Assembly (NCBI GenBank): GCA_963169105.1 | Contig: OY720639.1 | Span: 54,541,848-54,605,847, forward strand | Length of the DNA: 64,000 bases | Source of the DNA: Ceriagrion tenellum | Lineage: Eukaryota; Arthropoda; Insecta; Odonata; Coenagrionidae | Reading direction: 5' to 3' | Shown: piece by piece, positions 35,690-46,670 of the stretch | Layout: each line of letters opens with the position of its first letter | How positions within the stretch are numbered: the stretch's first letter is position 1 | Program-made: the position numbers and the translations under genes | The notes under the pieces: generated by a model | Seen by the model: only the letters and a program-made list of their open reading frames with translations | Told to the model about the DNA's origin: nothing | Database searches by the model: none

Positions 35690-35815
35690 ACATGGCGGGT
35701 TAATTTTTATTTTTGAAGGTAATGCTAGGAGAAAAATTCGGCCTGAACCGGGAATCGAACCACGAACCTCTGCTTTGCCGGACCAATGCGCAGACCACTA
35801 CGCTGTAATTTTGGT
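35690..35815 (-). mobile_element. tRNA-derived SINE unit, inverted copy
   Basis: Minus-strand tRNA-like head: box A region agcgtagtggtctgcg (complement of about 35789-35804) and exact box B GGTTCGATTCC (35761-35751), followed by the tail complementing aacatggcgggttaattttt (35690-35709). The same head and tail occur in plus orientation at 36036-36150, so the two form inverted arms of about 115 bp separated by about 220 bp. Confidence 0.7.
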
Positions 35816-35849
35816 GGATAACAGCCACCCGCCAGCCATGTTTGAATTT

Positions 35850-36150
35850 GTTCACCCGCCATATTTGAATATTTTCAAATGGCTAAGCACGGCAAATGTG
35901 CTGGTGAAGGATACTGACTCTTGGTTGTGGCTTATTTGAAGTCCTCTTCCCCCTTGCGTTGCCATCTTTGATGGACCGCAAGTGCCTAAGATCTAGTTGC
36001 CTTGTATCCACCAAAATTGCCGTGGGTATTAGGAAGCCTGGATAGAGTAGTGGTCTGCGCATTAGTCCGGCAAACCAAAGGTCCGGTCTAGGCCGAATTT
36101 TTCTCATGGCAATTTCTTCAAAACAAAATTTACCCGCCATGTTTGAATGT
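35850..36150 (+). mobile_element. tRNA-derived SINE unit, direct copy 1
   Basis: A unit starting cacccgccatatttgaatat, with tgactcttggttgtggctta in the middle, ending in a tRNA-like head gatagagtagtggtctgcgc (36041-36060). Box B has been lost by a deletion of about 15 bp between caaaccaaag and gtccggtcta. Confidence 0.65.
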
Positions 36151-36288
36151 TTTCAAATGGCTAAGCACGGCATACGTTCTGGTAAAGGATACTGACTCTT
36201 GGTTGTGGCTTTTTTGAAGTCCTCTTCTCCCTTGCGGTTGTGGCTTATTTGAAGTCCTCTTCCCCCTTGCGTTGCCATCTTCGATGGA

Positions 36289-36306
36289 CCTTGCCCTTGC
36301 CCTTGC
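36289..36306. repeat. (CCTTGC)3 tandem repeat
   Basis: Three exact copies of ccttgc in the expanded part of the second SINE unit, immediately before the hairpin left arm. Confidence 0.8.
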
Positions 36307-36351
36307 TTAGGCCCTTGCGGTGCCATCTTCGATGGACCGCAAGGGCCTAAG
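36306..36351. repeat. near-perfect hairpin in the SINE unit
   Basis: cttaggcccttgcgg (36306-36320) pairs exactly with ccgcaagggcctaag (36337-36351). The stem continues inward (t-a, one bulged g, then ccatc with gatgg) to a three-base loop at 36328-36330, giving 21 paired bases. The unit at 35.95-36.00 kb has a weaker version. Confidence 0.85.
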
Positions 36352-36479
36352 ATCTAGTTGCCTTGTAACCAACAAAACTTCCATGGGAATTAGGAAGCCT
36401 GGATAGCGTAGTGGTCTGCGCATTGGTCCGGCAAACCAAAGATCGGTGGTTCGATTCCCGGTCTTGGCCGAATTGAATA

Positions 36480-37390
36480 TAAGCTTAACAGGCAAGAAGC
36501 TTCTCTAAACTGTTGGCACACCTTGGAGAAATGCGTTTTAAATATTTTCAATTTTGTTTAAATTCTATTAGCTCGACAGTCATTTCTGCGTTTCGAATAT
36601 TTTCATAAGCTTTCTTCGCAAGCATTTCAGTCATTAGAGGCTGAGTCAATTATATTTTGCTAGTTTACAAAAAATATGAAACATTACAGTCACATATTTC
36701 TGTGGACTATGCAACGATGCAATCGTGTATGTAGTTCTATCAAAATGTGAAAATACAAAACGTTCCATTTAAGAGAAGAGAAAGAACCCCAGGCCGTACA
36801 CGACTATCTTGATTAGGGCGTTTGTCCGTCTTCGATACGAATGCCAAATATTACTCAAAGTTCTTGTTGTCTTAATATTGGTTGTTGTATATTGAACTAA
36901 GAGCGTGACAGAATTCACCGCATTCTTTATTCTGTTATCACGTGAATGAAAAGTATACGCCGGCGTATAAGCGGAAACGTTCCGACTTTGCGAAATGCAA
37001 ATTTATTTTGGAAATTTGGCTCATCTCCTTCTGCCGCCCAGCCTTTGCTCTTATGCGGAACAACTCAGCCGCGCTCGATGGAGCCAATTTATATGCTCCA
37101 AGGTGTATCCTTCGGCGGCCCCTGTCTGGGGGCTCCGTTCCATTCCCCCTTGGGAAATCACTTCGAGAAACTCCTCCGCTTTAAGCGGTGTTTCGACTCG
37201 CGAGGTTGAAATTCTTTCTCTCTCCTCAAGCCCCCTCTCGAACCCCATTCCTCCCCGTTGCTCTGCCTAATACTCTTTGCCCTCGAACACAACTCACAAC
37301 CCCTGGGGTCGCGTGGGCCAATTTTTTTTGCAAAGAAAGAGCTGAGGAAAGGCGGAAGGTGCTCTTCTGATGCGACTATCGCCATGCGAT
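36480..37390. other. no recognised gene; TATA-like site near 37.09 kb
   Basis: Several overlapping short frames at 36942-37385 are in a GC-richer patch and exclude one another. On the minus strand a TATAAAT (about 37096-37090) lies within GC-rich sequence and could be a core promoter, but no transcript can be deduced. Confidence 0.25.
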
Positions 37391-37395
37391 TTTAC

Positions 37396-37714
37396 CTCTG
37401 GTCTCTGAGGCCTTGTTTTGATTTTGGTGACTGTTCGGTTGGAAAGGGCTAAAGTAATAAACTCTTTCCTGTCGGAAGACCTGCGAATTAATACTTTTTT
37501 GAGAATTTCTTTGCCGTTACGTATGGCGAAGTTAAATCCAGTCAATACGGGGTGATTTTGAAGAATATCGCCTGGGCTCGATACCTCTTGCGTTCTCTCT
37601 GGTGTGCCTTTTTTGACTGCTTGGCCTACATTAAAATTGAGTGCATCATGATATTGTTTTAGATTACCGCCTTGCTTCATTACAACCATACGATAATCTT
37701 CATATATTGTAGTA
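37396..37714 (-). CDS. candidate host-gene exon, product unknown
   Basis: A 319-bp minus-strand open segment with good splice signals: a polypyrimidine tract and AG just upstream (ttttttttgtcattag, ending at 37715) and CAGAG|GTAAAA downstream (GT at 37395-37394). The translation (from YEDYRMVVMKQGGNLKQYHD, then FNVGQAVKKGTPERTQEVSS, HPVLTGFNFAIRNGKEILKK, VLIRRSSDRKEFITLALSN) is balanced in composition and has no repeat or RT character. I do not recognise the family. The next open block upstream (38.0-38.56 kb) may be another exon, though the phases I could test do not join directly. It could also be an old pseudogene or an unfamiliar element. Confidence 0.35.
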
Positions 37715-38007
37715 CTAATGACAAAAAAAATTGAAAAATAGCTTCACCTGAACCGAATCCGTCATTTTCGGTGCAAGCGAGTCATGACCGATTTTGTACC
37801 TTCTGCAAAGTTTCGTGGCAATGATCATATTTTGAATTTTTAATACCCCTCTAATAAACCTTTGGTCTTCCTTTTTGTCTGTGTAAGATGTTGTACCATG
37901 ACATAATCACTGAGATAATATGATACAGAAGTGTTGTTATTACTTGGTACTGTGAAAATGCCAAAATTTATACCAACTATTTGCCAAATACTGGGAGAAC
38001 TCAACTG

Positions 38008-38562
38008 TTAATTATCGGACAAAGACATGTAAATGCGATCTGAAACACCAAAATAGAGATTAAAAATCGGCATTAATATGTTTTTGTTATTTATATATTT
38101 TTTCAAATAAATAAATAAATGACTAAAAATGTGATTTAAAAAAATTTCAGATCCCACAGAAATTTGAGAAACTTTGGCACCTTCTAACAAGCCTTCAGTA
38201 CAAGTCATAGCAGGATCATTATGTGAAAAGACTTGGAACTTTAAGGAATTCATACTGATATCTTTTCCGCACACTTTATTCTGGTCATAAGTCTTTAGAT
38301 CTCCGACTAAGTGAATGACTCCACCGGAAGGCATGTAAGTAACCGTTTGTGAGTCAGAATTCAGACTTTTGGACAGCGCAAGTTGATGAAATAGTTCATA
38401 TACGACGGAAAGTTGGGCCAAAGAAATGAGAAATTTTGAAGAAAAAAATAATTCCGACTTCCATTTGCATGATTCCATAGCTATTGTCTTCCAGTGCCTC
38501 TCGTGTAACTTCCTCAAGGACTGAACAATTCGCTCCAGAATTCTTCGTGTCTCTCCGTCAGG
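38008..38562 (-). CDS. candidate host-gene exon, product unknown
   Basis: An open minus-strand frame beginning after an AG at 38564-38563, coding LERIVQSLRKLHERHWKTIA, FFSSKFLISLAQLSVVYELF, QTVTYMPSGGVIHLVGDLKT and DPAMTCTEGLLEGAKVSQ. Composition is balanced up to about 38150; beyond that it turns into an AT-rich Ile/Asn/Lys run that looks like translated intron, so the real exon probably ends near 38140-38180, although no strong GT site is obvious. The first part suggests amphipathic helices. No domain recognised. It lies 300-400 bp upstream of the other exon candidate on the same strand. Confidence 0.3.
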   Translation of the reverse strand, partial: PDGETRRILERIVQSLRKLHERHWKTIAMESCKWKSELFFSSKFLISLAQLSVVYELFHQLALSKSLNSDSQTVTYMPSGGVIHLVGDLKTYDQNKVCGKDISMNSLKFQVFSHNDPAMTCTEGLLEGAKVSQISVGSEIFLNHIFSHLFIYLKKYINNKNILMPIFNLYFGVSDRIYMSLSDN

Positions 38563-38564
38563 CT

Positions 38565-40125
38565 AATTAATTGCTCTACGCGTGGGAGACAAAGTGATGC
38601 CACGGTTCTTCGCCTCTGTACCGCCTTCGACTAGAGAGAGGGAAAGGGTGAAAAGAGGGATTTTAATGCTGGTTTAAAGTGAGCGTGAGGAAATGACTGA
38701 AGAACGCTACTTAAAATGGTTGAACTTGAGCATATTTTTCAGTTTGCGTACACAGTAACGCGCTTTGAGAACGTTGCTTTACGCAGAAGTTGTCACTTTC
38801 ACCTAGTTGCTTAAGTTAGTCATTCTCGGTTCGTTGTATATGTGAAATTTTGTGTGAAATTTTTGTGAGATGTGAAAGTTTTCCGGTTCTGGAACAGGAA
38901 GTGCCTCACTAAATTCTGAGGTCGCTCCCCTGAGAAAGTGGTTGGAGTATAGAGAAAAGGAAATCAAAATAGCGGAGACCTCTCCATCAGTTCCAAGTTA
39001 AATGAGTTCTCAGTTACGGGTAGGTGATGAATAGCATAGTTCCGCCGAGTGTGACAAAGAATGCCACGAGGCTTTTCCAATCTTGTCTGACGAGAAAGAT
39101 AGGCTTATTGGCCTACCAGTAGACCAAGCTAGCCAGGTTAAATTTCGCTTCATTTTGCGAAAAATCTCGACTGATTGACTGGCATGGTCTAGGTATCGTT
39201 AACTTGTGAGTGTATTTTCTTACTTGCCAATAATTGCATTGACAACCCTTGGTGTGTTTTCTTAGTTTAAGAAAAACGTCCTCTGTCCAATTTTCCATTG
39301 TAATTTTGGCCGTACCGTGTTCAACAGCCGACTTTTCACCACAAAAGTCACTCGGAAGAGTTAAATTTTATGGTAGTATATCAGTTCAACGTGTTGCGAT
39401 GGCTGAGGTAATTTTGCAAGTATGCGGATGTGCAACCCCAATAGGACGAATCGGAGGATCACCCCTTGAAATCCAATCCGAGCCCAGTGACTTAACTTTA
39501 ATGGCTGACCGGGAACCCGTATTTCCGTCGTAGGAGGCCTATCCCCAGAAGGTGACTTTTGTTTGCAAAGTTTCTCATTTGGTCTTGATTCTTTTTGATT
39601 CAACCGAAAATCCGTATCATTGAAAACTGAATATAATAGGCAGCTCTAATTTTATTATTCCCGCATCAAAATATAAAGAGCTGTGTTAATAGCAGTATTT
39701 TTTTGTTTCAAAAGTCGAATGCTTCTACCTGTTTTACGAAAGGCGCAATATATTTTGGTCGCAATTCTGGGTGAGTGTAAGCAAGATATTACAACTATAC
39801 TCCGAATCCTTTATTCTTATCTATATATTTTGATTTTCATCCTCTTTTTCCCCTCTAATTACCAATGTGGTTATACGGTTCGTTTTCAAAATGAATGAGC
39901 TTTCAATGTTGTTTGGCTTATTATTTACGAAGGCGACCGACTGTTAAGGTCATTTGAGCCGTGAAATGTTGGCTGACACGGTAAGATAGATTAGATAATG
40001 GGCATAAAATTAGACTTTAAAACGAAAGAATTTAAAATATAACTATTACCGCAAATGGTATGAGACCGCAGCAGCTAATTATAACATAATTAGCTTCAAA
40101 ATTAAGTTTATCAAATGGATGTGTA
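38565..40125. other. no recognised gene
   Basis: Opposed short open frames at 39249-39603 have no recognisable domain. The rest is AT-rich without visible features. Confidence 0.35.
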
Positions 40126-40127
40126 GT

Positions 40128-40372
40128 TACCGCCAATTTAACCAGCCTCACTTTCTTTGCCATAAAAAATCACATTCCTTTTGTTTTCTTACTATATGTT
40201 TTCAATCTGTTTCTCCTACACTGTTCTTCTAATGAATATACCAATCCCTGTAATACCTTGGATATTCGACCAACTAACGACTGGTCGTCCATGAATGTAA
40301 CAAACTTTATCAAATGCCTTCTAAAGTTTATTCATACTCTTTGCCAACCCTTCTTTAGCATCTTACCCCGGC
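40128..40372 (-). mobile_element. LINE reverse-transcriptase fragment (motif C)
   Basis: Minus-strand reading LIKFVTFMDDQSLVGRISKV, then LQGLVYSLEEQCRRNRLKTY, SKKTKGM and KKVRLVKLAV. This is the RT region around motif C: F-M-D-D keeps both catalytic aspartates in a F-A-D-D-Q context, followed by L-x-x-x-x-N-x-x-K-T-K-x-M. It resembles the FVDDQ region of the LINE at 47.4 kb but is more diverged. It is a fragment with no flanking LINE sequence recognised. Confidence 0.7.
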
Positions 40373-40374
40373 TC

Positions 40375-41285
40375 CCCTCATACAAGTGAAATAGAGACGC
40401 GTGGGAGTAAAAAAAATGGGAAGAGTTTTATTTTATGCTCTTTACTTATAATAGTGTGAATAGTGTGCTGAGAGGAGCTGAGAGGGACCAAGGGGCCGTG
40501 TGCCCGGGCTAAGGGAGGAGAGGGGGGGAAAAGGCCTGGTTGACTCAGGGTATGGAAGTTGAGTAGGGTTGAGGGAAAGGTGGAACGGTTGTTTTCGCAG
40601 AGGGGTGGGTCTCCGTCGCATGCTTTCGATATGGGAGTGAGTCCATCTCCATCCTCACTTTCTCTACCTCTGAAGTGTCATGGGAATTTGAAATTGGCCT
40701 CTCCGGAGCGGAGAGTGGAATTGGTCGTGGGTAGAGGGAATATCGCTCTTGAATCTCTCAGAGGTGGCTCTCTCCGAGGAATCCGATGACGGGGAAGATG
40801 GATGGAAACAGGAGATATTTCCATGTAAAAAAAAAGGATAAAGGGGAAGGAGTATTGAAACGTCCAAACTGAACGATAGCGTAGGGAAATATTGTATCAA
40901 AAATGCATGATCAGCTTACTATATCTATATATGGTGGTTTTGAAACATGATGGCAGTTCCACAGAAGATTGCTTAAAGTGGCAGGGTCCATTCCCTATAA
41001 ACTAGCCCCAGAAAGGGAAGTAAGGCAGTGTTGTTTCAGTTGGACTACTAAGGTTCCCTAGGTCACCAACCTCCATTTCCAACGTCAATGTGCTCAATCT
41101 ACCATTCAGGTCAGCTATCTGTGGCCCTTTATTACGCCTTTTCTCATCAATATTACACCTGGTCGTAATGGTGCAAATTACCTTTCTTGTTAGTCGTCTC
41201 CCCTACTAAACCCTGGTTTTCTTACTTAAACTCATGTTTCAAGAAATAAACAAATGTCAAGAAATACAGTCCATATCTTCATAGC
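40375..41285. other. no recognised gene
   Basis: Purine-rich patch at 40.47-40.6 kb and AT-rich remainder. Nothing identified. Confidence 0.4.
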
Positions 41286-41286
41286 A

Positions 41287-41570
41287 GTAATAGAAAGTAA
41301 CTTTGTTATTGCACGTACAAATTTATTTAAGACGACCCAGGTTTTGACGTGGAATTTCATCATCAGGTACACATAATACAGAAGACGAAGAATATATAGA
41401 CGTTCGGCATTTTGAAGAATATATTGGCATGCCGAAGAATATTTAGGCATGCCGAACGCCTATATATTTCTTATCTTCTATATTATGTGTACCTGATGAT
41501 AACGTGCTTTGTCAAAACCTGGATGTCTTAAACAAATTGTTTGTGCAATAACAATGTTACTTTCATTTAC
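41287..41570. repeat. 284-bp foldback with ~125-bp arms
   Basis: Left arm 41287-41412 and right arm 41447-41570 are inverted copies with scattered differences. Shared blocks include gttattgca, ccaggttttgac, atcatcaggtacacataata and gttcggcat. The centre holds a duplicated gaagaatat..ggcatgcc with two GGCATGCC palindromes (41426-41433, 41446-41453). Each arm, read outward, has CTGATGA followed about 14 bp later by AAAACCTGG, wording typical of Penelope-like element terminal repeats. Likely two terminal repeats fused head to head, or a MITE. Confidence 0.75.
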
Positions 41571-41799
41571 AATGTTGAATACATCCCACGAAGTCACACC
41601 TGAGACGACTGAGCATATCTTTATAGCCAGAAAATATGTTAGCTGAAATCATCGACGTAAAATACCAGTGATAAAATTACTCATCATGTCATGTAGGGAA
41701 TTTTACTGTTTCTCTTATTATTATATTTAATTATTATCAATTCGATGAAATGATATTAGCGACTGAATTAAATTAAGAATATTTTATAGATGAAACGCT

Positions 41800-41885
41800 A
41801 AGCGGGGTCCGGTTTAGACCATTGGGAGCGTGTTCGACTCCCGTTCCATGGGTCGCAGGTTCGATACCAAGCGACGGAAATTCGG
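41800..41885 (+). mobile_element. tRNA-derived SINE head
   Basis: Box A-like tagaccattgg (41815-41825) and perfect box B ggttcgatacc (41858-41868), 43 bp apart, as in polymerase III promoters. The intervening sequence gtgttcgactcccgttccat fits tRNA-derived SINE heads. It lies directly upstream of LINE coding sequence that begins within about 40 bp, so it may be an independent insertion or a promoter acquired by the LINE copy. Confidence 0.55.
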
Positions 41886-41899
41886 ATCTCCGAGTGGGG

Positions 41900-43275
41900 A
41901 CTACTGGGAGGGTTACATCAGCCAGAAAGGGCAAGTGCAGAACAGGAACATGGAATGTGTGATCTTTTTGGGTGAGCGGGAAGCTGGAGAACGTGAGGAT
42001 AGAGATGGAGAGGATTGGGATAGATATAATGGGAGTCAGCGAGATCAAGTGGGCAGGGGCAGACGAATACTGGAGCGAAGGATACCGAGTTGAATATTCA
42101 GGAGATGACCAGAAGATTGCAAGTGTAGGCATCATACTGATGAAAGGATAGGGTAGGAGAGTAAAGTCAGTCTGGCAGTACAGCGAAAGGATCCTAATGG
42201 TGAAGCTGGAAGGAGAGCCGACGGACACAGTGATTGTGCAGGTCTACATGCCGATGTCTAGCCTTACGGAAGAAGAAATAGCAGAAGTATACGAGCAAAT
42301 TGAAGAAGTCCTCGGGGTAGTGAAGGGGAAAGAAAACATCATCATGGGAGACTGGAACGCAGTGGTAGCAGAGGGAAAAGGAAAGGAGAGGAGAAAGCAC
42401 AAGAAACTGGACTGAGCGGGATTAGGATAAACGGTGAAGAAATAAATATACTCGGCTTTGCAGAGTAGCTGCGATGATATCGCAGTCGTAGCTGGAAATC
42501 GCAATGATCTTCAAAGGTCACCAAACATAATGGACCAATTTCTCGAGGAATACATGAAAATAAGTAAGAAGGAGACCAAAATCCTAGTATGCGAAAGAGA
42601 GAAGATGAATGCAGAAGTCACCCAGTGAGGAGAGAAATTAGAGCAAGTGAGTCCCTTCACCCATCTCTGAAGCATCATCACGTGGGACGGAAGAAGTACA
42701 AAGGACATCAAGCGGAGAATTGCCCATGCTAAGAAGGCGTTCATGGAAAAAAGATAAATGCTGTGCTCAAAGAAGATAGGACTACAAACCAGGAAACAGT
42801 ATGAGAAAACATTAGTGTGGAGCGTATCAAACTACGGATCGAAAGCATGGACCATCGGAAAAGCTGACCAGAAAAGAACAGAAGCCTTCGAAACCTGGTG
42901 ATGGTGGAGGATGCTGAAGATAAAATAGACGGACAAAATTAGAAATTATAAAGTGTACAGAAGAATAGAAGAGAAAAGAACCATATGGGACACCATACAG
43001 AAGAGAAGAACTAGATGGATTGGATAAACCCTAATACACAATGAATTTTTGAAGAACATAATTGAAGGCAGAAAGAGGGAAAAGCCCCAGAGGAAGACCA
43101 AGGAATAAGTTCTTTGACCAAATAAAGAGGAAGGTACATAGGAAGAGATACAAGGAGGTAAATGAACTAACATTAGATTGGAAAGAGTGGAGGGCTGCAG
43201 TCTACCAACGACCAAATGAATGCAGCAGTAAGCATTATTGAGGTCATTGCCGGAACGAGGCTCCGGCAACGGGGA
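41900..43275 (+). mobile_element. LINE with endonuclease joined to RT tail
   Basis: The first half encodes the apurinic-type endonuclease in shifting frames: RTGTWNV, the RIEMERIGIDI-like stretch, MGVSEIKWAG, SEGYRVEYSGDDQ, then (open at 42197-42415) VIVQVYMPMSS and IIMGDWNAVV (for G-D-F-N-A). At about 42480 it jumps straight to the RT C-terminal third: NRNDLQRSPN-like, HAKKAFMEKR, LVWSVSNYGSKAWTIGKAD, ETW-WWRMLKIK, KRRTRWIG and EWRAAVYQRPNE. RT motifs A-C and the endonuclease C-terminus are deleted. Many stops are present. Confidence 0.75.
42197..42415 (+). pseudogene. LINE apurinic-type endonuclease fragment
   Basis: 73 open codons within the deleted LINE. IVQVYMPMSSLTEEEIAEVY is the usual beta strand and helix, and KENIIMGDWNAVVAEGKGKE contains the G-D-x-N-A catalytic loop (G-D-W-N-A, residues about 50-54) with the Asp and Asn intact. 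The frame is closed by a stop at 42413. Confidence 0.7.
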
Positions 43276-43279
43276 AACG

Positions 43280-46200
43280 GGGAACGGTGGGTCATTGTGA
43301 CGGTCAATCAGCGACTTATTGCGTAATAGGAAAAAAGTTTATAATAAGGAAAATATTTCTGACAACCTGTTTTCGAGATGACGGGCTCTACTAGCCCACT
43401 TGGATTACAATTCACAAGCAAAATGGCATCCACCCACATGGAGCATGTGAAATAGAAATAATTCCAAAATTAAACTTCTCCTCGTTATAATGATTCGCTC
43501 GTAAAATATTGATTCCCTGAGGGAAAGGCTCCTGCCAAGTTAGAAGGAATATTCGGAAACCCCCGAGTATTCCTTATGGCTATCCGAGTAAACATACGGT
43601 TGCATGCAGCCAGGGTGGCCAAATTAAACATGTTCCACGGTCTAAAAAGGCTTGGGCCGGCAATTACTGGAGTAATTGTTTCGTAGTGAGTGAAATATTT
43701 CTATGCAGATTCTCCCACGTAGTCGGCTAGCTTTTCAAATGGATCTATTTTTGTACGTATGATGAAGGTAATTGTGATATTTTTTGAGTCATCCTATCAG
43801 TCCTATATACTGAATCTTTCGGGAATACTTCTTGGGTTCTTATCGTTTTTTTTTACTGTACCTCATACGTGAGGGACGACATACGGTCCGGTTTGAGCTA
43901 CGCGTGGGAAGTTTTAGGATTTCAGTATCAGCCAACTTCCATCGGCTCGACTAACACATGCCTCTCTCTCTCTCTCTCTCCCTCTTGGTCACGTTTTGTG
44001 CGGGTAAATGAAATCTGGAAACTCATTTTCACCCTACAGATGGTTTGCCTGCGGAAAGGGACGAAAGTCTTTGGCAATACGATTTCTGTCTGGCGGAAAA
44101 AAAGTTTCGCAAGGGTTTGACGCCGAAAAGTCCTGAACTCCGAAACGTGCCGGCGGAAATTGCGAAGAATTACGAATCTCTCTCATTCCTTTAACAAACG
44201 GTCGGAGGAGATTGTAGAATGAATTGTGAAGGTTCCGAATTTACGGATTTACTGATCTGTTTATCGATCAGAAATTTTCGGAAAACCGTTTGATTAAACT
44301 TAGACTAAAAGAAATATTAAAAAAGAACTACGATATATATGAAGGTTTACTTCTACCCGCATTCTTTGAGGGGACATTGTGGCTTGAATACAAGAGACTG
44401 CTCTCTTTTAATAAACGTTCCGTATTTTCGTATGCCTCGTGGGAGAGTTTAATAAAAGGCTCCGATATTACGAGCTGTTATATCGTGATGTATGGCGCTG
44501 AAATGAAAATTTTCATCGACTCCATAATCTTTCCGTCGTTGGTCATGCTGATGAGAATACATTACCATAAACTGTAATGAATGATTTTTTTCAAGAGAAT
44601 ACAATGATATTAATATTTGTAGCCCTAATAACTTTTATTTAGTGGCAAGAATATTCATGAAGCATTATATCTCCACTAAATCGACTTGCAACCTGGCTTT
44701 TCGTTAAGTTTCTTATCGGAACTGAAATATGCACATGGAAAGAAAAAAGTTTTCTTATCTGCTGAATCGGCGATAGGCTGTCCAGAACTCTTGGACGAAT
44801 ATAATATGTATGACATTCATATCAATCGAGACGTAATGAATTTTAATGGATAAATGGTATCTATTTATGAAAACTCTTTAAGAAAAATATGTAGCAATAA
44901 TTTGATTCAAACCAATCGCATGATACATTATTTTAAACACGGATGGATATATTATTTAAATTCTCGATGATATGATGAATTACAGTCCGACCATACAGTT
45001 ATACTCTTTGTTATATTTGGGCTGTAGATGATGTATGACGTTAGCTGTTTTTCTACATTTCCTGTTGATTTTAAATTGCATTACAATTAAATTTTGTTAC
45101 TTCAAAGAAAGTCATTTATAGAAGCTCGGTATGCATTATATGTGTTTCTAAACTTTTAAACAATGTGATTTCGATTCAACTCATTAAATGAGTGTAGATC
45201 TGGCATTGAGGCAATCATTATGATCGCATTATCTGATTCTGTGGGGCAGTATAATAAATAATTGGTAGTGTGAATCAAGTGTACTGTCAAGTCTTCAATC
45301 AAAATCACAAAATGTGGGCGATTTTCATCTAGATAAAAGTCTGCAGAGGTAAATATTATAAAGAAAGTATCTTTTATTGCTTTTAGAAGAATAAAATGAT
45401 TGATTTGACTACATTTACTCAGTTATAGGGACGATCTGTTTTCGACGTTCTTCAGTTTGCTTTACTTATCCCGTCTTGCCGCTGTTGGTTAACCAATTAC
45501 AGAAGATTAGAAAGAACTGACACATCGGAAAAAGCAATGTTCCTCCCTTTTTATTGCGGGTAACGGATTAAGTCTGTGTTCTGTGGAATCATTGATATTA
45601 TAATGGATTTTATAGGCCTAATAAGGTGTTTTTGGGGTTTTTGGATATGAAAAACCGCTGTTGCAGTTATACTGCTGACTAAATTTTTTCTTATTCATTG
45701 AAAGGACGCTGATATCTGAATTGGATGAAATAAACGCGAGCAGCGTATGAGTTGGAAGAAATCAGGATAAAATGATTCAATGATGGCATAGGTAGGGAAC
45801 CAAAACCACTTGGCCTTGATTTAAGAGGGCGAGATCAGTCGAGACAGCGCTCTTCCCGAGGCAAAGGCACCCACAAAGTTGCATCAGATGCTAAACCGGC
45901 TCCGTGAATCTCCTTACGTAAGACCGAGGCATCCGCCCCGCCGCGTCGAATAGTCTCTTCCATTTCCAGGATCACTATAGAGCTATAACCTTAGAGCTGT
46001 TAAAGTAAAGAGGTTAAGTAGTCGAAAATAAAACACTCCTTTGACCTCCTAGTTAGCGCGGGTTGATATTAGTGACTATGTGGTGAAAGGAATGCTGACA
46101 CTTTCCCGCCCTGTCAAGTTAAATGCAGTTATGTTGGCAGCATTGCCTAACATGGGATTTTCTATCCCCTCCACTACTTAGCCGACTATTTCACTCCGTA

Positions 46201-46670
46201 TTTGTCTGCCTAAAAGTCCATCTACACCCAGGTTGATGCCACCGTGTTTAGCTACCACTATGATATAAGTAATACATTTAAATTTTAAAGCGATAGTGTA
46301 TTTATTTTTTTATTTAGTGTTTCCTCATTCATTGCGGACATTATTTCATATGCTCTTTCACGAACAATATTTTTGTTTAATGTAATGTACTGATGAACAA
46401 TATCAAACAGACCGGAAGTGTGCCCAATATTTTATCAGATTATGTTAATGACTCATGATCTTATTTCTTTTCAGGTAAGTTTCCACTTCTGAGATGGGAT
46501 GGAGGAATATTGTTTGAAACATGCTCGAGTATACATAGGTCTTCCGCCAGCTAAACCAATGAAGTATATGCTGTGTAAGTTATGTAAATATATGTTTATA
46601 TGTCTCGTCATTGGTAAATTTGATGATGCCATTTTTTTGTCTGAGCTTAGTCATATCTAATAGAGCAGTT
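43280..46670. other. no recognised gene; (CT)n at 43961-43984
   Basis: A CT dinucleotide run of about 24 bp lies at 43961-43984. Open frames 43869-44120 and 44290-44577 (+) have no domain. The remainder is AT-rich, apart from a GC-richer 120-bp patch near 45.84-45.96 kb of unknown nature. Confidence 0.35.

Larger units (their letters stand above)
36130..36475 (+). mobile_element. tRNA-derived SINE unit, direct copy 2
   Basis: Repeats copy 1 in tandem (ttacccgccatgtttgaatg to ggccgaat) with an internal expansion at 36200-36335. Its tRNA-like head has box A tagcgtagtgg (36404-36414) and perfect box B ggttcgattcc (36448-36458). A possible anticodon arm ttggt-ccggcaa-accaa (36423-36439) has a 5-bp stem and 7-base loop with GGC in the anticodon place, hinting at an alanine tRNA ancestor. 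The T stem and acceptor pair poorly, so this is not a working tRNA gene. Confidence 0.7.

Noticed and set aside
36398..36472. Possible functional tRNA-Ala gene
   Set aside because: Box A, box B and a good anticodon arm, but base 33 is C and the T stem and acceptor pair badly; it lies in a repeated unit, so it is a SINE head.
41773..42228. 151-codon minus-strand open frame
   Set aside because: Antisense of the tRNA-like SINE head and the LINE endonuclease; the sense-strand motifs explain the sequence.
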